Origin: Flavobacterium limnophilum
Lineage (GTDB): Bacteria > Bacteroidota > Bacteroidia > Flavobacteriales > Flavobacteriaceae
Assembly (NCBI RefSeq): GCF_027111315.2
Contig: NZ_CP114289.2
Span: forward strand, 1,674,001 to 1,738,000
Reading direction: 5' to 3'
Length of the DNA: 64,000 nt
The position numbers and the translations under genes are program-made. The first letter of the stretch is position 1. Each line of letters begins with the position of its first letter. The notes under the pieces are model-generated. The model was not told the origin of the DNA. It searched no databases and saw only the letters and a list, made by a program, of their open reading frames with translations. Shown here piece by piece: positions 7,545 to 16,654 of the stretch.

Positions 7545-9161
7545 TTAAGAATACATTTTCGTTCTTAATTCCTGGACTCCTTCGTTATCCAAGTATTCAT
7601 CGAAAGTCATGTAACGGTCAATAGCTCCTTTTGGTGTTAATTCTACTACCCTGTTACCAACAGTTTGGGCAAACTCGTGATCATGTGTGGTGAAAATAAC
7701 GGAACCTTTATAGTTTTTCAACGAGTTGTTGAAAGCCGTGATCGACTCCAAATCCAAGTGGTTTGTTGGTTCGTCCAGCATCAAGACATTGGCTCTTTCC
7801 ATCATCATTCGAGACAACATGCAACGCACTTTTTCTCCTCCCGACAATACGTTACAAGTTTTCAAGGCTTCTTCCCCAGAGAAAATCATTTTACCCAAGA
7901 AACTACGAATGTTCACCTCGTCACGTTCTTCCTCAGTTTTTACCCATTGACGCAACCAATCCACCAAAGAATAATCATTTTCGAAAAACGAATGGTTATC
8001 ACCCGGTAAATAGGCTTGATTGGTAGTAACTCCCCAATCGTAAGTTCCTGAATCGGCAGTTTGATTTCCGTTTAATATTTCGTAGAATGCTGTTGTGGCA
8101 CGTGAATCTTTAGAGAAAAGAACGATTTTATCACCTTTGGCCATATTCAAATCAACGCCTTTAAACAAAAGTTCACCATCAACAGAAGCGCTTAAATCTT
8201 GCACGTTCAAAATCTGGTCACCGGCTTCACGTTCTTGGTCAAAAATAATGGCAGGATAACGACGGCTTGACGGTTTTATCTCGGAAATATTCAACTTGGA
8301 AATCATCTTTTTACGAGAAGTAGCTTGTTTGGATTTGGCCACATTCGCAGAAAAACGACGGATGAATTCTTCTAGTTCTTGTTTCTTTTCTTCGGCTTTC
8401 TTGTTTTGTTGTGCACGTTGTTTGGCCGCTAATTGACTGGATTCGTACCAGAAAGTATAGTTTCCTGAATAGTGGTTGATTTTGCTGAAATCAATATCGG
8501 AAATATGGGTGCAAACCGCATCCAAAAAGTGACGGTCGTGAGAAACCACGATAACCGTATTTTCATAATTGGCCAAGAAATTCTCCAACCACGCAATGGT
8601 TTCAAAATCCAAATCATTGGTAGGCTCATCCATAATCAACAAATCTGGATTTCCAAAAAGGGCTTGCGCCAAAAGTACTCGCACTTTCATTTTTCCTTCC
8701 AAATCAGCCATCATTGTATAATGATTGTCTTCGGTTATACCTAAATTGGACAACATTGAAGCTGCGTCAGAATCGGCATTCCAACCGTTCATTTCTTCGA
8801 ATTGTACTTGCAACTCTCCTATTCTGTCTGCATTTTCATCGGTGTAATCCAAATAGAGGGCGTCCATTTCGGTTTTTACTTTATACAAAACTTTGTTTCC
8901 CATAAGGACTGTTTCCAGAACCGTATGTTCGTCGAACATATTATGGTTTTGGTTCAAAACCGACATACGTTTTCCCGGCTCCAAATGAATATGTCCCGAA
9001 GTGGGATCCATTTCGCCAGCAATTATTTTAAGAAAAGTGGATTTTCCAGCTCCGTTGGCTCCAATAACGCCATAAATATTACCTTGTGTAAAGACCGTAT
9101 TTACTTCGTCAAACAAAATTCTTTTGCCAAACTGAACTGATAAATTATTGATTGATAACAT
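7545..9161 (-). CDS. ABC-F family ATPase (YbiT-like)
   Basis: Start taken as the ATG at 9161 (MLSINNLSVQFGKRILF); a longer frame to 9227 adds 22 residues that do not resemble the family. About 538 residues with two nucleotide-binding domains joined by a charged linker (AAKQRAQQNKKAEEKKQELE), and no membrane segment, so it is a soluble ribosome-associated type. NBD1 has a full Walker A (GANGAGKST) and LIMDEPTNDLD, but its signature is DLEGKMKVRV. NBD2 has a good LSGGEKVR signature and LMLDEPTNHLD, but its Walker A region reads FSKDSRATTAF with no P-loop lysine. One composite ATP site is therefore complete and the other degenerate; I recall similar substitutions in Bacteroidota relatives. Role in translation is inferred. 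Confidence 0.88.
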   Translation of the reverse strand: MLSINNLSVQFGKRILFDEVNTVFTQGNIYGVIGANGAGKSTFLKIIAGEMDPTSGHIHLEPGKRMSVLNQNHNMFDEHTVLETVLMGNKVLYKVKTEMDALYLDYTDENADRIGELQVQFEEMNGWNADSDAASMLSNLGITEDNHYTMMADLEGKMKVRVLLAQALFGNPDLLIMDEPTNDLDFETIAWLENFLANYENTVIVVSHDRHFLDAVCTHISDIDFSKINHYSGNYTFWYESSQLAAKQRAQQNKKAEEKKQELEEFIRRFSANVAKSKQATSRKKMISKLNISEIKPSSRRYPAIIFDQEREAGDQILNVQDLSASVDGELLFKGVDLNMAKGDKIVLFSKDSRATTAFYEILNGNQTADSGTYDWGVTTNQAYLPGDNHSFFENDYSLVDWLRQWVKTEEERDEVNIRSFLGKMIFSGEEALKTCNVLSGGEKVRCMLSRMMMERANVLMLDEPTNHLDLESITAFNNSLKNYKGSVIFTTHDHEFAQTVGNRVVELTPKGAIDRYMTFDEYLDNEGVQELRTKMYS

Positions 9162-9184
9162 AAATTGTTTTATAAAATTTTGTG

Positions 9185-9192
9185 CAAAAGTA
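9185..9192 (-). promoter_or_regulatory. -7 promoter box of the ABC-F gene
   Basis: Minus-strand TACTTTTG fits TAnnTTTG 23 bp before the ATG at 9161, which supports the shorter start. No well spaced -33 element is visible. Confidence 0.35.
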
Positions 9193-9285
9193 CAAAAAAA
9201 TGTCGCTTTTTTAAACTCCAAAAGCACAATTAGTTTATCTTCACGTATCTTTTAATCCCATCATAATAAAGTATCAAAAAAATAG

Positions 9286-10281
9286 ATGCAAGCACCTATA
9301 TTATTATATCAAACATCAGAAACGAACATCAATGTTGAAGTAACGTATTTGGACGAAAGTTTTTGGCTTTCACAAAAAGCGATGGCGCAATTGTTTGGCG
9401 TTGAATCTCATACTGTAACCTATCATTTAAAAGAAATTTTTAAATCCAATGAATTAGAAGAAAGTTCAAGTACTCGAAAAATTCGAGTAGTTCAAATGGA
9501 AGGGAAAAGAGAAGTCAGCAGAGAAATTGATTTCTATAATCTGGATGCCATTATTGCCGTTGGCTATAGAGTCAATTCCAATCAAGCCACTCAATTCAGG
9601 ATTTGGGCAACCAAAACACTCAAAGAATTCATCATAAAAGGATTTGTTTTGAATGACGAAATGCTGAAAAACGGTAAAGCATTTGGCAAAGATTATTTTG
9701 AAGAATTACTGGAACGCATTAGAGAAATTCGCTCTTCGGAAAGACGGTTTTATCAAAAAATAACTGATATTTATGCGCTTTCAGCAGATTATGAAAAAGA
9801 AAGCTCCACTACAAAAACGTTTTTTGCCATGGTACAAAACAAATTACATTGGGCAATAACCGGAAAAACGGCCGCAGAAATTATTTATACCGAAGCCGAT
9901 GCCAACAAACTTTATATGGGATTATCCACCTGGAAAGATGCGCCAAACGGCAAAATTCAAAAAACGGATGTGAGCATTGCCAAAAACTACTTGAACGATG
10001 CCCATCTTCAGGAATTAAACCGAATTGTTTCGGCTTACTTGGACTTGGCAGAAAACTATGCCAAAAGACAAATTGTTATGCAAATGGAAGACTGGACTTT
10101 GTTCCTAAATAACTTTCTGCAACTCTCCAATTATCCAATTCTAAACGACAAAGGAAAAATCACTCATCTGGAAGCTAAAATTAAAGCAGAAATGGAGTTT
10201 GATAAATTTAGAATTATTCAGGACAGGGAATACTTATCGGATTTTGACAAAGAAGTTCTGAAATTAAATAAAAATAAGTGA
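9286..10281 (+). CDS. RhuM-family protein
   Basis: 331 residues. The N-terminal part (VTYLDESFWLSQKAMAQLFG, then VQMEGKREVSREIDFYNLDA) and VGYRVNSNQATQFRIWATKT are hallmarks of the RhuM family, first named from a Salmonella pathogenicity island. The first 110 residues look like a Bro-N/KilA-N-like DNA-binding region; the rest is helical with no membrane segment. The biochemical role is unknown, and members often sit in mobile or defence-rich DNA. Here it is a lone plus-strand gene between an ABC-F gene and the GlcNAc locus, without an evident partner. ATG start at 9286. Confidence 0.85.
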   Translation: MQAPILLYQTSETNINVEVTYLDESFWLSQKAMAQLFGVESHTVTYHLKEIFKSNELEESSSTRKIRVVQMEGKREVSREIDFYNLDAIIAVGYRVNSNQATQFRIWATKTLKEFIIKGFVLNDEMLKNGKAFGKDYFEELLERIREIRSSERRFYQKITDIYALSADYEKESSTTKTFFAMVQNKLHWAITGKTAAEIIYTEADANKLYMGLSTWKDAPNGKIQKTDVSIAKNYLNDAHLQELNRIVSAYLDLAENYAKRQIVMQMEDWTLFLNNFLQLSNYPILNDKGKITHLEAKIKAEMEFDKFRIIQDREYLSDFDKEVLKLNKNK

Positions 10282-10291
10282 TTTTTTGAGA

Positions 10292-10318
10292 TAAAAAACC
10301 CGACAAAACTGCCGGGTT
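10292..10318 (-). terminator. Terminator of the GH20 gene
   Basis: AACCCG/CGGGTT arms (10297-10302 and 10313-10318) with partly paired centre; the minus-strand side continues into a T-run (A-run at 10293-10298). It may also weakly stop the plus-strand RhuM gene. Confidence 0.6.
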
Positions 10319-10405
10319 CTCTACATTATTTCCTTTTAAACCAAAACAAACTAAAAGCCTAAAGAAAACAACGCCACTCTAAACAAACTATTTATCAAAC
10401 TTGTT

Positions 10406-12439
10406 TTATGCTTGAATCAATTTTTTCAAGCTATTATAAACCGCCAACTCTACATCGGCGTGATTTTTTGAATTGCATTGTTCCAATAAATCCTTCAACA
10501 CTGATGGATTCACGGATTGTTTTTTGTCAATGAGCAACAAGAGTTGTCCCGATAAATCAGACAAACTTTTTGACAAGGGCAAAAGTGGTTGCACCAACGG
10601 AGCATTGGCGCTAAGCTCCATCAAATTGATATTTAAACCAATCCATTTTTTCAAGAAATCAGTAACCAAAACCTGATTCTCTGCATTCTTGTTTTTTAAA
10701 TATTGATTTACCGCAGCATCAAAATCTAAAGCATCGGAAGCGTCTGGTGTGCAAGCATCGGCAAAAAGAGTCAAAGGCGAATACATTTGATATTCAGTTC
10801 CGCCGATATTTCGGGAATAGATTTTTAACGGTTCACATATATTGGAGAAATCCTCCAAAGCCTCACTTTTCTGATTGTTGCTGATGTTTCGCAACAGAAC
10901 CGCTTTGTTTCTGATGTGTGTAATTCCCAATTCTTCCAATCGGAAAGAAACAGTTTTCAGTCTTTTGCGCAAACTGCCCAAATCCGTAATGTTTTCATTC
11001 GACCATAATCTTTCGGCTATGGCGCAAGTCCTTGGCCAAATTCTGGAATCTATCGTTGTTGGCGATGCCAATTCGCTCCACATCGTGGCTTCTCCACCCA
11101 AAATTCGTGCTTTTTCTTCGGCAGAAAGAAGGGTGTTTTTTGGCATTGGATCAGTCAAATAATGGCTTTCGACACCTTGCATTAAATCGATATAATAGCC
11201 GTTGGACAAAACCGTTTTGTAGCCGTTCTTCACAGCATTGACAAGTGAACTACCTGTTGCGACGCCTTCGTTTGTCCCTTTCCAGGAATGGATTATGGCA
11301 TCTTGGGACATATTTTTTGTCATTATTTCTTCCCAACCCATTAATTCCTTGTCGTGCTTTTTGAGCATTGGAATCAACTGCATCGTGAAATAAGTCTGCA
11401 ACTCGTGGTTGTTTTCCAACTTGTATTTCTTTTTGAATTCCTGTATTTTCGGATTGGAATCCCAGTCTTTTCCTTCGTTTTCATCGCCTCCAATGTGAAA
11501 ATATTTGCCCGGAAACAGCGGACAAACTTCGTCGAATATTTCGCTCAGCAATAGATAGGTTTTCGGATTGGATGGGTCTAATGTAGGCCTAAAAACTCCC
11601 GCATTTCTTTCGATGGAATAAGTCGTTTTATCGAAATTTATTTTGCTTCCAATTTCTGGATAAGCCGTGAGTATTGCCGTTCCGTGTCCCGGAACGTCTA
11701 TTTCCGGAACAACCAGAATTCCTCTTTCATCGGCATATTTTACGATATTCTTGATTTCTTCTTGGGTATAAAAATCACCATCCGAAGCCAATTGCGTCAG
11801 TTTGGGATGTTTATTCATTTCGATTCGCCAACCTTGGTCATCGACCAAATGCCAATGAAAAACATTCATTTTCATGGCCGCCATCGCATCGATATTTCTC
11901 TTGATGACATCCACGGGCAGAAAATGTCGGGCTGCATCAATCATCAAGCCTCTCCAGCTAAATCTTGGAAAATCTTCGATAACTGCAGTCGGAAAATAAT
12001 AGGAAGTGCTGCTGTTTTGCAACATCTGCAACAAGGTTTCCAAAGCATGCAGCGCCCCCAAATCGGAAGTGGCATTTATCGTTATTTTGCCGGAATTAAT
12101 TTCAAGTCGGTAACTTTCGTCTTCATGCAATCCAATTTTTCCATTTTGGGCACAATTGATTTGCAGTTTGGCATTGGGAACTTCGTTTAAACCTGTTACA
12201 AATCCTTGGTTAAAAAACAAGCCCGTTCTTCCGTCCAATCTTCTTAGAAACCGGGTCGCTCCAATGAATATTCTTGGATTGGGATTGCCTGTAATGTTGA
12301 GTTTAAAACCTTTGTCCAAGACAAAATTTCCGTCTGTCAAATTGATGCTTTGCGGCCAAGGCATCAGATTTAATTGCTCTGTTTTTATCTGGGCATTCGC
12401 CAGAAAACTTGAAATTAATATGATAAAAATGTATTTCAT
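10406..12439 (-). CDS. GH20 beta-N-acetylhexosaminidase
   Basis: Start taken as the ATG at 12439, giving a signal peptide (MKYIFIILISSFLANAQ); the frame is open 90 bp further but that stretch runs into the neighbouring gene. About 677 residues. An N-terminal GH20b-like domain (to about 150) precedes the catalytic barrel. HIGGDENEGKDW carries the catalytic Asp-Glu pair of substrate-assisted hydrolysis, and FHWHLVDDQGWRIE and AERLWSN are further family segments. A helical C-terminal region of about 170 residues follows. It likely cleaves terminal GlcNAc or GalNAc from chito-oligosaccharides or glycoproteins in the periplasm. The gene lies 43 bp after nagB on the same strand. Confidence 0.92.
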   Translation of the reverse strand: MKYIFIILISSFLANAQIKTEQLNLMPWPQSINLTDGNFVLDKGFKLNITGNPNPRIFIGATRFLRRLDGRTGLFFNQGFVTGLNEVPNAKLQINCAQNGKIGLHEDESYRLEINSGKITINATSDLGALHALETLLQMLQNSSTSYYFPTAVIEDFPRFSWRGLMIDAARHFLPVDVIKRNIDAMAAMKMNVFHWHLVDDQGWRIEMNKHPKLTQLASDGDFYTQEEIKNIVKYADERGILVVPEIDVPGHGTAILTAYPEIGSKINFDKTTYSIERNAGVFRPTLDPSNPKTYLLLSEIFDEVCPLFPGKYFHIGGDENEGKDWDSNPKIQEFKKKYKLENNHELQTYFTMQLIPMLKKHDKELMGWEEIMTKNMSQDAIIHSWKGTNEGVATGSSLVNAVKNGYKTVLSNGYYIDLMQGVESHYLTDPMPKNTLLSAEEKARILGGEATMWSELASPTTIDSRIWPRTCAIAERLWSNENITDLGSLRKRLKTVSFRLEELGITHIRNKAVLLRNISNNQKSEALEDFSNICEPLKIYSRNIGGTEYQMYSPLTLFADACTPDASDALDFDAAVNQYLKNKNAENQVLVTDFLKKWIGLNINLMELSANAPLVQPLLPLSKSLSDLSGQLLLLIDKKQSVNPSVLKDLLEQCNSKNHADVELAVYNSLKKLIQA

Positions 12440-12482
12440 GTCGTATTGGGTAGTTATCTTTTGGATAATAAATTTTGTGATT

Positions 12483-14420
12483 TTAATATTCAAAACGCTT
12501 GAAAGCTTCAATGGCTTCGTATTCGGCAAGGCCTAAATCATCGTATAATTTTGCGGTATGCTTATTGCGATCTTCGGCTCTAACCCAGAATTCTCGGGAA
12601 TCATTTCCTTGGAACATTACCCTGTCTTTTTGGGATTGATGGTACAAAATAGCGGCTCTTTTGAGCGTTACCTCATCTGGACTCAACGGCACGGCCATGT
12701 CAATTTCGTGGACATCCCATTCGTGCCAAGCACCACGGTACAACCACAACCAACAATCTTTCATGTAAGATTCTGGCTTCAGTTTTTTCAAGGCTGCATA
12801 AATGGCGTTGAGACAAACTTCATGGGTTCCGTGTGGATCGGCCAAATCACCTGCAGCAAAAATTTGGTGTGGTTTTATTTTGGCTATAATAGTTGCAACA
12901 AGGTTAATATCCTCCGTACCCATCGGGTTTTTCTTGATTTGACCCGTTTCGTAAAAAGGCATATCCAAGAAATGGGTGTTTTCGTCTTTCAATCCAATGT
13001 ATCTTACGGCTGCGTGGGATTCACGGCGTCTAATCAATCCTTTTAATTTTAGAACTTCCAAGGAATCGATTTGGTTTTCGGATTTGTTTTTCAAGAAATT
13101 GATGATGGCTTGAAAATCAACTTTACGCTCGTCATCACCGACAAAATCATTGCAAACTTCAGCAAATTTCAAGGCTTCATCGTCTGTAACGGCAATGTTT
13201 CCGGAGGTTTGATACACCACATGCACTTCGTGACCTTGTTTTATCAATTTCGAAAAAGTACCTCCCATGGAAATCACGTCATCGTCTGGATGTGGACTGA
13301 AAAGTATGACTCTTTTTTGGGCTGGATTGGCTCTTTCGGGTCTGTTGCTATCGTCCGTATTTGGCTTTCCGCCTGGCCAGCCCGTAATGGTGTGTTGTAA
13401 AACATTGAACATATTGATGTTCAAATCATAAGCTGAACCTCCTGCGGCAAGCAAATCCGACATTCCATTATTGTTGTAATCCCTGTCGGTCAATTTCAAT
13501 ATGGACTGATTGGTTTGTTGGCATAGCCAAACAATCGCCTTGCTTTTTAATTCCTGTGTCCAAATGCATTCTCCAACCAACCAAGGTGTTTTAAATCGGG
13601 TCAACTCTGAAGCGGCTGCTTGGTCTAAAACGAAGGTGGCATTGGCATGATTTTGCAAAAATGTGGCAGGAACTTCGGAAGTAATATCGCCTTGAATAGT
13701 TCTTTTGATGACATCGGCCTTATTTTGTCCCCAAGCCATCAACACGATTCTTTTGGAACGAAGAATGGTGGAAACGCCCATTGTGATTGCTCTTTTGGGA
13801 ACGTTGTCGATTCCGTTGAAATCAGACGAGGCATCGACTCTGGTAATGTGGTCCAAAGTAATGATTCGGGTTCCGGAATTGATGTGTGAACCTGGCTCAT
13901 TGAAACCAACGTGACCCGTTCGACCAATTCCCAACAATTGGAAATCAAGTCCGCCGGCATTTTTGATGTTTATTTCATAATCAATGCAATATTGATTCAA
14001 ATCTTCAAAAGCTACCGAACCATCAGGAATGTGAATGTTTTCGGGCTTTATGTCGATATGATTGAAAAGATGCTGGTGCATAAAATGGAAATAGCTCTGG
14101 TTGTTTTCCTTTGTCATTGGATAATATTCGTCCAAATTGAAAGTAATCACGTTTTTGAAACTAAGACCTTCTTCCTTGTGCATCCTTACCAATTCTTCAT
14201 ACACTTTTATGGGAGAAGAACCTGTAGCCAACCCAAGCACGCAAGGTTCATTTTTTTCTTGCTTGAATTTGATTAATTGTGCTATTTCTTTTGCAACAAT
14301 TAGGGAACCTTCCATCGAATTTTTAAAAATTTCGTTATGGATTTTTTCAAATCGGGTTTCTTCAAATTTACCAGGGCTTTTATAACTGATATCAGGTCTA
14401 ATTTCTAAAGCAGTTTTCAT
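12483..14420 (-). CDS. nagB: Glucosamine-6-phosphate deaminase fused to a PIG-L-type domain
   Basis: 645 residues, more than twice the length of a plain NagB. Residues 1 to about 290 are the deaminase, with GLATGSSPIKVYEEL and FNLDEYYPM and LLGIGRTGHVGFNEPG. After a linker, a second domain from about 370 begins ILFSPHPDDDVISMGGTF, the metal-binding HPDD motif of the LmbE/PIG-L deacetylase family. This two-domain form is known in Bacteroidota. The deaminase makes fructose-6-phosphate plus ammonia; the second domain may act on N-acetylglucosamine-6-phosphate or a related sugar, which is inference. It precedes the GH20 gene and faces a permease gene. Confidence 0.92.
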   Translation of the reverse strand: MKTALEIRPDISYKSPGKFEETRFEKIHNEIFKNSMEGSLIVAKEIAQLIKFKQEKNEPCVLGLATGSSPIKVYEELVRMHKEEGLSFKNVITFNLDEYYPMTKENNQSYFHFMHQHLFNHIDIKPENIHIPDGSVAFEDLNQYCIDYEINIKNAGGLDFQLLGIGRTGHVGFNEPGSHINSGTRIITLDHITRVDASSDFNGIDNVPKRAITMGVSTILRSKRIVLMAWGQNKADVIKRTIQGDITSEVPATFLQNHANATFVLDQAAASELTRFKTPWLVGECIWTQELKSKAIVWLCQQTNQSILKLTDRDYNNNGMSDLLAAGGSAYDLNINMFNVLQHTITGWPGGKPNTDDSNRPERANPAQKRVILFSPHPDDDVISMGGTFSKLIKQGHEVHVVYQTSGNIAVTDDEALKFAEVCNDFVGDDERKVDFQAIINFLKNKSENQIDSLEVLKLKGLIRRRESHAAVRYIGLKDENTHFLDMPFYETGQIKKNPMGTEDINLVATIIAKIKPHQIFAAGDLADPHGTHEVCLNAIYAALKKLKPESYMKDCWLWLYRGAWHEWDVHEIDMAVPLSPDEVTLKRAAILYHQSQKDRVMFQGNDSREFWVRAEDRNKHTAKLYDDLGLAEYEAIEAFKRFEY

Positions 14421-14451
14421 CTTGTTTTTTTTTACTAAATTACAGATACTA

Positions 14452-14494
14452 TTTTAAAAAATGGCATAAGTAAACGATTTACTTATACCATTTT
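14452..14494 (-). terminator. Strong terminator of a decayed gene
   Basis: Arms of 17 bp (14458-14474 and 14478-14494) with one mismatch and a 3-nt loop, followed on the minus strand by a T-run. No intact minus-strand gene ends here; the only candidate is the remnant whose stop is at 14507-14509. It separates that remnant from nagB. Confidence 0.8.
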
Positions 14495-14506
14495 ATACTA
14501 ATTATT

Positions 14507-14757
14507 TTAGAAATTGGCTCCATTTGTATCCCACCAAAATCTAGTTCCTCCGTTGTCACGACCAGTTTTTAATGAAACTATAAATCATCGACCGCTCTTG
14601 GAAAAAATGCCGATTGCTTTTTTTAATATATTTAAGTTCTAACTCGGCATCTGGATTATTTGGTAAAACCAATTCCTTTGCCTCGTTTCATCAAACCCAT
14701 TGTCCGTAATTACAGCAAAGACGCGAAGCTTAAAATTCTGGAATAAATCATTTTTCA
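14507..14757 (-). pseudogene. Decayed gene remnant upstream of nagB
   Basis: The last 22 codons before the TAA at 14507-14509 read SLKTGRDNGGTRFWWDTNGA-NF, a protein-like C-terminus. Upstream the reading continues only with frame changes: a segment near 14580-14670 reads ELVLPNNPDAELELKYIKK in another frame. The part around 14709-14732 resembles a common intergenic repeat (GCAAAGACGCGAAG) and may not be coding. The strong terminator just downstream suggests a real gene once ended here. The family is not recognised; position suggests a role in aminosugar use. Confidence 0.4.
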
Positions 14758-15141
14758 TCATCAAATGCAAAATTTAAACTTTATAAATTGTCGTTTCTTG
14801 AAACAATAATATTGTTTGTTTATAATTGGCAATTTTTATGCTGATTTACTTTTTTATACTATTCTTTAAGCATATATTTACCTTAATATTATGTATTTAG
14901 ACAACAAACACATCCAATCTTATTTATTTAAAATAGTTAATGTGTCTATAGTTTTGAATGCTGTGTCCATATTTTAAAGATTCATTATTAATATATTTAT
15001 AAAAAAATTAGCAGCTAATTTATTTCGCTTAAAAAGATATAAAATCGAATGATTCATTTCATTGGAAATATGTGTATTTGCTTTTCAAGTAAAATAAAAC
15101 AGCGCTAAACTAAAAACCAAACCTTTAACCAATTTTAAATT
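14758..15141. other. Gene-free AT-rich leader of the sugar permease
   Basis: No coding frame or RNA gene is visible. The stretch is AT-rich and presumably holds the plus-strand promoter for the permease; TGTATTTG at 15073-15080 is one mismatch from TAnnTTTG but lacks a well placed -33 element. Confidence 0.4.
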
Positions 15142-16578
15142 ATGAGTTCAGAAAATTCTAAAACCAAATGGGGACAATTTATTCCCCTAGTTACCGTATT
15201 CTTCTTTTGGGGATTTGTTGCAGCCAGCAACGATATTTTAATCCCCGTTTTTAAAAAAGCATTTGATTTAACCCAAGGTCAAAGCCAATTTGTATCCATC
15301 GCTTTTTACATTTCTTATACTGTGGGTTCCTTGATATACATGGGCATTTCCTTATTGATTGGAAAAGATTTAGTCAACAAAATTGGCTATAAAAATGGAT
15401 TGGCATTGGGATTGGTAATTTCCGCCCTTGGAACATTGTTGTTTTATCCTGCGGCAAATACCGGATCATATCCCTTAATGCTTGCCGGTTTATTTACTGT
15501 TGGGTTGGGATTTTCTTTGCAACAAACCGTTGCCAATCCGTTGGCGATTGCCTTGGGGCCAATAAAAACTGGTTCTCAGCGATTGACTTTGGCTGGAGGA
15601 ATCAACAATTTTGGAACCACTATTGGGCCACTAATCGTAAGTTTTGCCATTTTTGGAGCTGCCGCAACCGGAAATACTGATATGAGTATCGAAAGCGTTA
15701 AAATTCCTTATTTAATTCTGGGATTGGCATTTATAATTGTAGCCGTCTTGTTGAAATTTTCATCTTTGCCGGAATTTCCTGAAACAATCGTGGAAACTGT
15801 GGAAGATGCAGCTTCTTCCAAAAATACGGCTTTGCAATACCCACAACTTGTTATGGGAATGATAGCCATTTTCCTATATGTGGGTGTCGAAGTTTCTACG
15901 GCGGCTAATTTACCGGCTTATATGGAAAGTAAATTAGGTTTTGCCATTGGAGATATTGCGCCATACGTATCTTTATATTGGGCGAGTTTGATGATTGGTC
16001 GTTGGACAGGTGCTGTCGAAGCTTTTACCGATAATATGACGACTCAAAAAGTACTTCGTTTCTTGGCTCCTTATTTGGCATTTGGCGTTTTCTTGCTTGT
16101 AAATGCAATAGCTAAACACGATTTGACTCCTTTCTATGTTTACGGATTAATTATTTTGGTGTTGATTGCCGCCGATATGGCCAGTAAAGGTAATCCAGCC
16201 AGAATGTTGCTTATATTTTCTGCATTGGGAGCTGTGGCACTCTTTACAGGAATGGCCACCACAGGAATGGTGAGTGTTTATGCTTTTACCAGTGTTGGAT
16301 TGTTTTGTAGCACGCTTTGGCCTTGTATTTTTACTTTGGCAGTAAGCGGATTGGGAAAACACACAAGCCAAGGGAGCAGTTTCCTGATCATGATGATTAT
16401 GGGTGGTGGAATTGTAAGTTGGACACAAGGATTTGTTTCGGATAGCATTGGCATTCAAAACAGCTATATCGTTGGGGTTCTGTGTTTTGCTTATTTGGCA
16501 TTTTATGCCTGGAAAGTAAGCGGTATTCTAAGAAATCAAGGGATTGATTTTGACAAGAAAATTAGTGGAGGACACTAA
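15142..16578 (+). CDS. FucP/NagP-type sugar:H+ symporter
   Basis: 478 residues, about 12 membrane segments. The opening FIPLVTVFFFWGFVAASNDILIP and GLGFSLQQTVANPLAIALGP are typical of the fucose/glucose-galactose permease branch of the major facilitator superfamily. Members import hexoses or N-acetylglucosamine across the inner membrane with protons. Divergent placement from a NagB fusion and a GH20 hexosaminidase favours N-acetylglucosamine (NagP-like), which is inference from context. ATG start at 15142. A bidirectional terminator follows the stop. Confidence 0.85.
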   Translation: MSSENSKTKWGQFIPLVTVFFFWGFVAASNDILIPVFKKAFDLTQGQSQFVSIAFYISYTVGSLIYMGISLLIGKDLVNKIGYKNGLALGLVISALGTLLFYPAANTGSYPLMLAGLFTVGLGFSLQQTVANPLAIALGPIKTGSQRLTLAGGINNFGTTIGPLIVSFAIFGAAATGNTDMSIESVKIPYLILGLAFIIVAVLLKFSSLPEFPETIVETVEDAASSKNTALQYPQLVMGMIAIFLYVGVEVSTAANLPAYMESKLGFAIGDIAPYVSLYWASLMIGRWTGAVEAFTDNMTTQKVLRFLAPYLAFGVFLLVNAIAKHDLTPFYVYGLIILVLIAADMASKGNPARMLLIFSALGAVALFTGMATTGMVSVYAFTSVGLFCSTLWPCIFTLAVSGLGKHTSQGSSFLIMMIMGGGIVSWTQGFVSDSIGIQNSYIVGVLCFAYLAFYAWKVSGILRNQGIDFDKKISGGH

Positions 16579-16600
16579 TAATTAGTGATTTAAAAAAAAT

Positions 16601-16641
16601 AAAAAGAGGATGTTTCAAAATAAATGAAACATCCTCTTTTT
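16601..16641. terminator. Bidirectional terminator
   Basis: Perfect arms of 17 bp (16601-16617 and 16625-16641) around a 7-nt loop, with A and T runs on the outer edges. It serves the plus-strand permease and the minus-strand LytTR operon, which converge here. Confidence 0.92.
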
Positions 16642-16654
16642 TGTATATGAAACT

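Noticed and set aside
12439..12529. Longer GH20 start at 12529
   Set aside because: It would overlap nagB and put 30 non-conserved residues before a clear signal peptide; the ATG at 12439 is preferred.
14700..14740. Coding continuation of the remnant through the GCAAAGACGCGAAG segment
   Set aside because: This segment looks like a common dispersed intergenic repeat, so the protein-like reading there is probably accidental.
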